Source: Candidatus Kerfeldbacteria bacterium (lineage in GTDB: Bacteria; Patescibacteriota; Patescibacteriia; SBBC01). From it: 18,839 nt of DNA. Made by a program: the position numbers and the translations under genes. The DNA is taken from positions 1-18,839 of the forward strand of contig JACQKI010000052.1 in the NCBI GenBank assembly GCA_016204645.1. Direction: 5' to 3'. Of the stretch, positions 13,016-18,839 are shown piece by piece; position 1 is the stretch's first letter, and each line of letters begins with the position of its first letter. The notes below the pieces were generated by a model that was not told the DNA's origin, made no database searches, and saw nothing but the letters and a program-made list of their open reading frames with translations.

Positions 13016-13054
13016 GTTCAGCTGACAACAAAAAGGGTGGACTCAAACACCTAA

Positions 13055-13083
13055 AATGTAGCATTAAATCGGTCTATTTTCAA
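13055..13083 (-). promoter_or_regulatory. Promoter of the MBL-gyrA operon
   Basis: On the minus strand TTGAAA (13083-13078), a 17-base spacer and TACATT (13060-13055) form a good sigma-70-type promoter. The transcript would start near 13048, about 33 bases before the ATG at 13015. Confidence 0.65.
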
Positions 13084-13131
13084 GCTCGCTTTTAATACAA
13101 AAACATCCCTCTTTAATGAGTCAATACGACC

Positions 13132-13154
13132 TTCTCTCCTACCTCAGGAGAGAA
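13132..13154. other. Perfect 9-bp hairpin in intergenic region
   Basis: TTCTCTCCT (13132-13140) and AGGAGAGAA (13146-13154) pair perfectly around ACCTC. It lies between the end of the 13214-14227 gene and the MBL promoter. Neither side has a T-run directly after the stem, so it is not a standard terminator. It may still be an mRNA end-protecting stem. Confidence 0.5.
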
Positions 13155-13182
13155 ACAAGGGTATGAAAAACAAAAAACTCTC

Positions 13183-13212
13183 CCTAACACCTAACCCCTA
13201 ACAACCTAACTT
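13183..13212. repeat. CCTAAC tract
   Basis: The + strand reads CCCTAACACCTAACCCC then TAACAACCTAAC: four CCTAAC-type units 6-9 bases apart, ending at the stop codon of the 13214-14227 gene. It resembles the tract at 8264-8284. Confidence 0.6.
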
Positions 13213-13213
13213 C

Positions 13214-14227
13214 CTATATCGCCAACTCACTCGGCGGCTCAGCTGGCAAGTCTTTGGAAGCGTCAGAATTGCTGAGGTGAATCACAAAGTCCGGCAGCTC
13301 GTCGTTATTGGCGTAGACTTCGTCGGCTATGAATTGTTCGTTGAGCACTTTGCCGCGCGCATCGATCAGGTCGCCGACCGTTAGCTCGCTGGCCGAGCTG
13401 GACGCGCGATTCCTAACGCACCGAGTATCTAAACCGATTTTCACTGACCGGTCGCGGCCAATCAGCAGGGCCAGCTCTGGCGGGGCATTCAGGATCCGCA
13501 GCAGCAGCTCACCGGCCTGAACGTCGATTCGCAAGGCCCGTCCGCGGATGCCGAATATGGCCGGCAACTGGCCGGTTTTGAGAGGCGTAGTCGTACTGCT
13601 CCCGATCCCGACCGGTGCGACTGCCGGATTTCCGGTTTTGGTCGGCCGGCCGAGGGCCTGGCCGCTGCCGGCGATCGGAGCAGCCCGGGCAGAGCCGCCG
13701 GTAACCTGCGTCGGCTTAACCGTCTGCTCGGTCACTGAGGTGGCGGGTCCGCCCGTCTCGCGGTCTCGGGCAGCCTGCAACGGCCGGCCTTGCTCGCGTT
13801 CGATCTGCTTAGCCTGCTCGTAGCGACGCAGGTTCTGCTGGGCCCGTTCAAGCCGCTGCTGGCGTTGCTGTTCCGCTTTCGACTGCTCGGTTGGGTGGGC
13901 AGTTTCTGCCTGACGTATTTCCTCGCGGACCGTGTCGCGGAATTCTTGGGCGGTGGTGGTTTTTTTACTGTACTGCGTCTCGCGGTACTGCCCGGATTCT
14001 TTGACTTTCCCCTTGACGTCCTTGAGGTAGTGACGCGCCCGCCACGATTCAGTGGTCGAGGCCTGGTCTCCGTAGGCGGCTCGGCGGAGCCCTTTGTCCT
14101 CTTTCAGGAACTGCTTCAGTTTCGGGTCGCTGACTTTTGAGCCGCTGGCTTTCGTGACCATCATTTTCTTGGTAGTCTGTCGCAACGATCCGAGTTTGAC
14201 TCTCGGTCGGTAAGGAACGTCGCTCAT
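13214..14227 (-). CDS. Q/R-rich protein with DUF5666-like C-terminal domain
   Basis: This is a 337-residue soluble protein of unknown function. Residues 1-100 are basic. About 105-150 form a Q/E/R-rich coiled-coil-like helix (EQSKAEQQRQQRLERAQQNL). About 150-225 are low-complexity and rich in T, G, P and A. The C-terminal part has beta-type strands: LRIDVQAGELLLRILNAP, SVKIGLDTRCVRN, LTVGDLIDARGKVLNEQFIADEVYA. The run of a dT-x-C/I strand, L-x-VGD-x-[IV]-x-x-x-G and a final IA..V strand is like DUF5666/OB-type domains; this match is tentative. The promoter at 14236-14264 places the transcript start at or 1-2 bases before the ATG at 14227, so translation is probably leaderless. Confidence 0.7.
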   Translation of the reverse strand: MSDVPYRPRVKLGSLRQTTKKMMVTKASGSKVSDPKLKQFLKEDKGLRRAAYGDQASTTESWRARHYLKDVKGKVKESGQYRETQYSKKTTTAQEFRDTVREEIRQAETAHPTEQSKAEQQRQQRLERAQQNLRRYEQAKQIEREQGRPLQAARDRETGGPATSVTEQTVKPTQVTGGSARAAPIAGSGQALGRPTKTGNPAVAPVGIGSSTTTPLKTGQLPAIFGIRGRALRIDVQAGELLLRILNAPPELALLIGRDRSVKIGLDTRCVRNRASSSASELTVGDLIDARGKVLNEQFIADEVYANNDELPDFVIHLSNSDASKDLPAEPPSELAI

Positions 14228-14235
14228 ATGCGTTC

Positions 14236-14264
14236 ATTGTACAACTTTTTTGCTCATTCGTCAA
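14236..14264 (-). promoter_or_regulatory. Promoter with near-leaderless start
   Basis: On the minus strand TTGACG (14264-14259), 17 bases, then TACAAT (14241-14236). Transcription should begin at about 14229-14227, on the ATG of the gene. It is divergent from, and 8 bases away from, the promoter at 14273. Confidence 0.7.
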
Positions 14265-14272
14265 CGCACGGC

Positions 14273-14301
14273 TTGCAAAAATGAATCGTATCAGCTACAC
14301 T
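14273..14301 (+). promoter_or_regulatory. Promoter of the S1-domain gene
   Basis: TTGCAA (14273-14278), a 17-base spacer and TACACT (14296-14301). The transcript would start near 14308 and have a leader of about 60 bases with two short stems but no clear Shine-Dalgarno site. Confidence 0.65.
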
Positions 14302-14368
14302 CATACGGCTTTAGATTCGGTCGGCGCTTGCTGACGCCCGCCCACTACGGGTTAACCTAGAAGTAACC

Positions 14369-15610
14369 ATGACCACCTTAGTCGCTGCCGGCGCAAAGCC
14401 GTCAGCCATGGAAGAGCTCCTCAAGAGCGCCGATGTGCCGTCCGTTCCCAAGGTCGGTCAGATTATCGATTGCAAAATCCTGAGCGTCTCCAAGTCGGAA
14501 GTCCACGTCGACATTGACGGCATTGCTACCGGCATCATCCGCGGACGCGAGCTGTTCGACGAATCCGGACAGTTCACCAACCTCAGCGTCGGCGACACGG
14601 TCCAAGCCACGGTTCTCGACCTGGAAAATGAGGACGGCGAAATGGAGCTGTCGTTCCGATCGGCCGGCCATCAGCGGGCCTGGGACGAGCTGGTAGAGCA
14701 GATGCAAACTAAGGCGGTACTGGAAGTACCGGTAGTCGACGCCAACCGCGGCGGATTAATCGTCCGTGTCAACCGAATCGAGGGTTTCCTGCCGGTGTCT
14801 CAGTTGACCACCGAGCACTACCCGCGGGTCGAGGGCGGGGACAAACAAAAAATTCTTGAACTGCTGCAGCAGCTGGTCGGCCGCGGCTTAAAAGTCAAGA
14901 TCATCGACGTCAACGAGCGCGATTCCAAGCTGATCGTTTCGGAAAAAGCCGCCTGGGAAGAGCAGCAGGCCGAAATCATCAGCCAGTACAAGGTCGGCGA
15001 CACGGTCGAGGGCCGAGTGACCGGCATCGTCAACTTCGGGGTATTCGTCGAGTTCGGCGCCAAGCTCGAAGGCCTGGTGCACATCAGCGAACTGGCTTGG
15101 CAGCGGATCGAGGACCCGCGGCAGCTGGTGCAAGTCGGTGAGCTACTGAAAGTCCAGGTTATCGGCATCGACGGCACTAAAATTTCCCTCTCCCGCAAAC
15201 GGCTACTCGACAACCCTTGGAAAGAAGCGGTTAAGAAGTACACCGTCGGCCAAGTGGTTGAGGGAAAAGTCATCAAACTCAATCCATTCGGCGTATTCGT
15301 CGAGCTCGATCCGGACATCCAGGGCCTGTGCCACATCTCCGAACTCTCGTGGAAGATGATCAAGCACCCCGGCGAGGTCGTCAAACTGGATGAAGTCCGA
15401 AAGTTCAAAATCATTTCGCTCGATCCGGACGCGCACCGACTCGGCCTGTCGGTCAAAGCGCTGGAAGAACCGCCGGACGAAATTAAGAAGCGCTTGGAAG
15501 CCAAGGCCGCCCCGCTGCCGTCGGCCGCAGCCGAAGCCGCCTCGACAGACCAAGCCGATGCGGCGGCCGAAGCTCCGGCGCCGGCCGCGTCCGAACCGCC
15601 CAATCGGTAA
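14369..15610 (+). CDS. rpsA: S1 RNA-binding domain protein (30S ribosomal protein bS1-like)
   Basis: This protein binds mRNA at the ribosome and helps translation start, which matters most for messages with weak Shine-Dalgarno sites, as most here have. The 413 residues hold four S1 domains at about 27-98, 114-193, 207-277 and 291-364. The last two are the most typical, with VGDTVEGRVTGIVNFGVFVEF, GLVHISEL, VGQVVEGKVIKLNPFGVFVEL and GLCHISELSW. The tail from about 375 is alanine-rich and disordered. E. coli S1 has six domains; four-domain forms are common in other bacteria. The ATG at 14369 is used; an ATG at 14408 (MEELLKS) is the alternative. ftsH follows after 48 bases. Confidence 0.9.
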   Translation: MTTLVAAGAKPSAMEELLKSADVPSVPKVGQIIDCKILSVSKSEVHVDIDGIATGIIRGRELFDESGQFTNLSVGDTVQATVLDLENEDGEMELSFRSAGHQRAWDELVEQMQTKAVLEVPVVDANRGGLIVRVNRIEGFLPVSQLTTEHYPRVEGGDKQKILELLQQLVGRGLKVKIIDVNERDSKLIVSEKAAWEEQQAEIISQYKVGDTVEGRVTGIVNFGVFVEFGAKLEGLVHISELAWQRIEDPRQLVQVGELLKVQVIGIDGTKISLSRKRLLDNPWKEAVKKYTVGQVVEGKVIKLNPFGVFVELDPDIQGLCHISELSWKMIKHPGEVVKLDEVRKFKIISLDPDAHRLGLSVKALEEPPDEIKKRLEAKAAPLPSAAAEAASTDQADAAAEAPAPAASEPPNR

Positions 15611-15614
15611 CCGC

Positions 15615-15644
15615 TTGTCACCGTCTGGCCCTATCCATTAGGCT
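15615..15644 (+). promoter_or_regulatory. Possible promoter of ftsH
   Basis: TTGTCA (15615-15620), 18 bases, then TAGGCT (15639-15644). The -10 is weak. The predicted start near 15651 would leave a leader of about 8 bases before the ATG at 15659. Confidence 0.35.
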
Positions 15645-15658
15645 GACCGTACCCTCGT

Positions 15659-17503
<1,845 letters not shown>

Positions 17504-17527
17504 GGCGGAAGCTGCCTGAGTGGAGTG

Positions 17528-17556
17528 TTCCGCGATGCATGGAAGTGTGCTATACT
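17528..17556 (+). promoter_or_regulatory. Extended -10 promoter upstream of the membrane protein gene
   Basis: TATACT (17551-17556) is preceded by TGC, giving an extended -10. The -35 region (TTCCGC, 17528-17533) is poor. The transcript would start near 17563, 23 bases before the ATG. Confidence 0.6.
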
Positions 17557-17585
17557 AGCTAGCAGGGAGCGAAGACCAAACCACA

Positions 17586-18575
17586 ATGGCCTCATTCTTC
17601 CGCAGCGACGTCCTGAGCAGAGCCTGGGAAGCTACCTGGCGCCACAAGAGCTTGTGGTTCTTCGGGCTGTTCGCGGCCATCCTGTCGTTCGGCGAGGAGT
17701 ACGACGTCCTGATCCGCAACGGCGACATCCTCGACTCAATTCCACGGCGACTCGAACAGTTCAAGCTGGCGACCGACCAGGGCGTATTCTCGGGCTTCGC
17801 CGACAGCGTCCGGAACTTCCTGCAGGTCAATCCGGCCGGTTCGCTCAGCATTCTGGCAACCTGGGCGATCGTGGTCTTAGCCCTGGCCTGGCTGGTAATC
17901 GTATCCCAGGGCGCGTTGATTGAAGGCGCCCGGCGGCACGATGCCGGAAAGTCGCTCAACGTCCTCGAGGGCTTCGACGTCGGCATGAGCAACTTCTGGC
18001 CGATTTTCCTAGTCAACGTGATTGCCAAAATCGTGGTCTACGGATTGCTGGTGGTGGTGGTCGTACCGCTAGCCCTGGTCTTCTTTAAGACCGGCAGCAC
18101 GGCCGCCGCGCTGACCATCATGCTCTGGACGTTCATCATTCTTTTCCCGGTCATCGTGATCATCGCCTTCGTCACCAAGTTCGCCAACGCTTACATCGTC
18201 ATCAAGAAGTACCCGGTTCGGCAGGCGATTGCCGGCGGCTGGGCGCTGTTCGCGCGGCACTGGTTGGTGACCTTCGAACTGGCGCTGCTGCTGGTGCTCA
18301 TCAACTTCCTGGTCGTCTTCGCCGCCGTCTCGACCTTGGTCAACGCCTTCAACTTCCCCGACCTGGCCACCTGGGAGTACTTGGGCTTTTTCGTGGTTCT
18401 CGGTTTCGTCTTCGCCTGGCTGACGACTTTCCAGTTCTCCGCCTGGACCTTCCTGTTCTTGAAGCTGCAGAACGACGAAGCCCCATCGAAGCTGCGGCGG
18501 ATCATCCACTACATCCTGGACATACGCGAGCGGCCGTCGAAACCGGTAGTGGCTGCCCGTCCGACCAGACGATAA
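17586..18575 (+). CDS. Polytopic membrane protein of unknown function
   Basis: The 329 residues have about six membrane segments (roughly 22-35, 86-108, 138-166, 176-204, 225-254 and 263-293) and a basic C-terminal tail. It starts with an amphipathic WEATWRHKSLWFFGLFA segment. Other marks are SQGALIEGARRHDAGKSLNVLEGFDVG between helices 2 and 3, and KKYPVRQAIAGGWALFARHW before helix 5. The layout resembles the membrane domain of glycerophosphodiester phosphodiesterase-like or YciC-type proteins, but I see no catalytic residues. It is expressed from its own extended -10 promoter and ends in a terminator at 18604-18625. Confidence 0.8.
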   Translation: MASFFRSDVLSRAWEATWRHKSLWFFGLFAAILSFGEEYDVLIRNGDILDSIPRRLEQFKLATDQGVFSGFADSVRNFLQVNPAGSLSILATWAIVVLALAWLVIVSQGALIEGARRHDAGKSLNVLEGFDVGMSNFWPIFLVNVIAKIVVYGLLVVVVVPLALVFFKTGSTAAALTIMLWTFIILFPVIVIIAFVTKFANAYIVIKKYPVRQAIAGGWALFARHWLVTFELALLLVLINFLVVFAAVSTLVNAFNFPDLATWEYLGFFVVLGFVFAWLTTFQFSAWTFLFLKLQNDEAPSKLRRIIHYILDIRERPSKPVVAARPTRR

Positions 18576-18603
18576 GTCCCCTCCGCGCGCGCCGACGGCC
18601 TGA

Positions 18604-18625
18604 CAGCATCAGCTGCTGCTTTTTT
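18604..18625 (+). terminator. Intrinsic terminator after the membrane protein gene
   Basis: CAGCA (18604-18608) and TGCTG (18614-18618) form a 5-bp stem followed by C and six T. The T-run overlaps the -35 box of the next promoter. Confidence 0.6.
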
Positions 18626-18652
18626 GACAACTGCTCGGTATATTACTAAAGT
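18624..18652 (+). promoter_or_regulatory. Strong promoter of the tRNA-like cluster
   Basis: TTGACA (18624-18629) is a perfect -35, then 17 bases, then TAAAGT (18647-18652). Transcription should begin near 18659, just before the first tRNA-like piece. Confidence 0.7.
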
Positions 18653-18661
18653 GTGCAGCGC

Positions 18662-18696
18662 CGGCCCGTAGCTCAGCGGTAGAGCGGTCGTCTTAT
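18662..18696 (+). pseudogene. tRNA 5'-half-like fragment 1
   Basis: A possible acceptor strand CGGCCCG, then TA (8-9), D-arm GCTC-AGCGGTA-GAGC, G26, and the 5' side of an anticodon arm GTCGT-CTTAT. After 18696 the sequence no longer pairs as an anticodon stem, and no 3' half (T-arm, matching acceptor CGGGCCG) follows. The D-arm through CTTAT stretch is nearly the same as in the tRNA at 18797. Confidence 0.6.
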
Positions 18697-18708
18697 CCCG
18701 TACCAAGT

Positions 18709-18728
18709 CGGTCCCTAGCTCAATGGTA
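18709..18728 (+). pseudogene. tRNA 5'-end-like fragment 2
   Basis: CGGTCCC-TA-GCTC-AATGGTA looks like an acceptor strand and the first half of a D-arm. It shares the exact 15 bases CCTAGCTCAATGGTA with the tRNA at 18797. The expected GAGC is replaced by the start of a hairpin (18729). Confidence 0.5.
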
Positions 18729-18792
18729 CCCCGCACCAACGCCTCGTAAGACTCGGCGTGGTACGGGGCAAGGAGCGTCTTACTTAGCTCCT
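18729..18792 (+). other. Two hairpins with competing pairings inside the tRNA-like cluster
   Basis: The arm at 18729-18743 pairs with 18755-18768 (GGCGTGGTACGGGG) with one mismatch and one bulge. AGGAGC (18771-18776) pairs with GCTCCT (18787-18792). An upstream CCCGTACCA (18697-18705) can pair instead with TGGTACGGG (18759-18767). The first loop holds GTAAGAC (18746-18752), complementary to GTCTTAC (18777-18783) and, over six bases, to GTCTTA in fragment 1. Confidence 0.6.
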
Positions 18793-18796
18793 CAGT

Positions 18797-18839
18797 GCGC
18801 ACCTAGCTCAATGGTAGAGCAGTCGTCTTATACACGACC
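18797..18839 (+). tRNA. tRNA-Ile(UAU)-like gene, 5' part, cut by the window end
   Basis: Acceptor strand GCGCACC, then TA, D-arm GCTC-AATGGTA-GAGC, A26 and a perfect anticodon arm GTCGT-CTTATAC-ACGAC. The seven-base loop places UAU at 34-36, reading the isoleucine codon AUA. The T-arm and 3' acceptor lie beyond the window, so gene integrity cannot be judged. Confidence 0.75.

Noticed and set aside
13132..13154. Hairpin as a Rho-independent terminator
   Set aside because: No T-run directly follows the stem on either strand.
18662..18696. Complete tRNA gene interrupted by a group I intron
   Set aside because: No 3' half with matching acceptor and T-arm is found in the window, and the available space is too small for a group I intron.

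Overview
This 18.8 kb stretch is GC-rich and looks like a chromosomal segment of a bacterium, most likely a member of the Patescibacteria (Candidate Phyla Radiation). That assignment is inference. It rests on a compact layout with very short gaps, a shortened SMC, small lineage-style membrane proteins, a GxxExxY gene and a four-helix-bundle gene dropped between housekeeping genes, and mostly weak or absent Shine-Dalgarno sites. No rRNA gene is present. UGA works as a stop here, which argues against the UGA-to-glycine lineages.

Layout. (1) 1-417: the 3' part of a secreted-type CAP-domain gene on the + strand. (2) 445-1014: a frame-broken GxxExxY gene flanked on both sides by CGAAT/ATTCG arrays. 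(3) 1018-6145, minus strand: a housekeeping run read as rpmF, nusB, [decayed four-helix-bundle insertion], rnc, DUF456-like membrane protein, smc, ending at a hairpin terminator at 853-884. (4) 6201-7590, + strand: a self-contained four-gene accessory operon with its own promoter, very strong ribosome binding sites and a terminator. It encodes a basic protein, two related small proteins and a PD-(D/E)XK-like protein. (5) 7654-8284: an IS200/REP-associated tyrosine transposase (RAYT) whose reading frame contains two matching palindromes, followed by a hairpin and a C-rich repeat tract. (6) 8336-8518: a small single-pass membrane protein with an almost leaderless promoter. (7) 13015 down to 8684, minus strand: a tightly packed operon of a metallo-beta-lactamase-fold protein that lost its metal ligands, a single-pass membrane protein, gyrA and two small unknown genes. 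(8) 14227 down to 13214: a Q/R-rich protein with a DUF5666-like end, divergent from (9) 14369-18575, + strand: an S1-domain protein, ftsH and a six-helix membrane protein. (10) 18604-18839: a terminator, a strong promoter and an odd cluster of tRNA 5'-half-like pieces and hairpins, ending in a tRNA-Ile(UAU)-like gene cut by the window edge.

The core genes cover translation (bL32, S1-like protein, tRNA), transcription antitermination and RNA processing (NusB, RNase III), chromosome structure (SMC, GyrA) and membrane protein quality control (FtsH). Set into this core are at least four kinds of accessory insertion: GxxExxY with CGAAT arrays, four-helix bundle with CTAAACCTCC tracts, the accessory operon, and RAYT with palindromes. 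The most unusual parts are the four-gene operon, the RAYT with palindromes inside its own gene, the tRNA-fragment cluster, the apparently hinge-less SMC and the ligand-less MBL protein.
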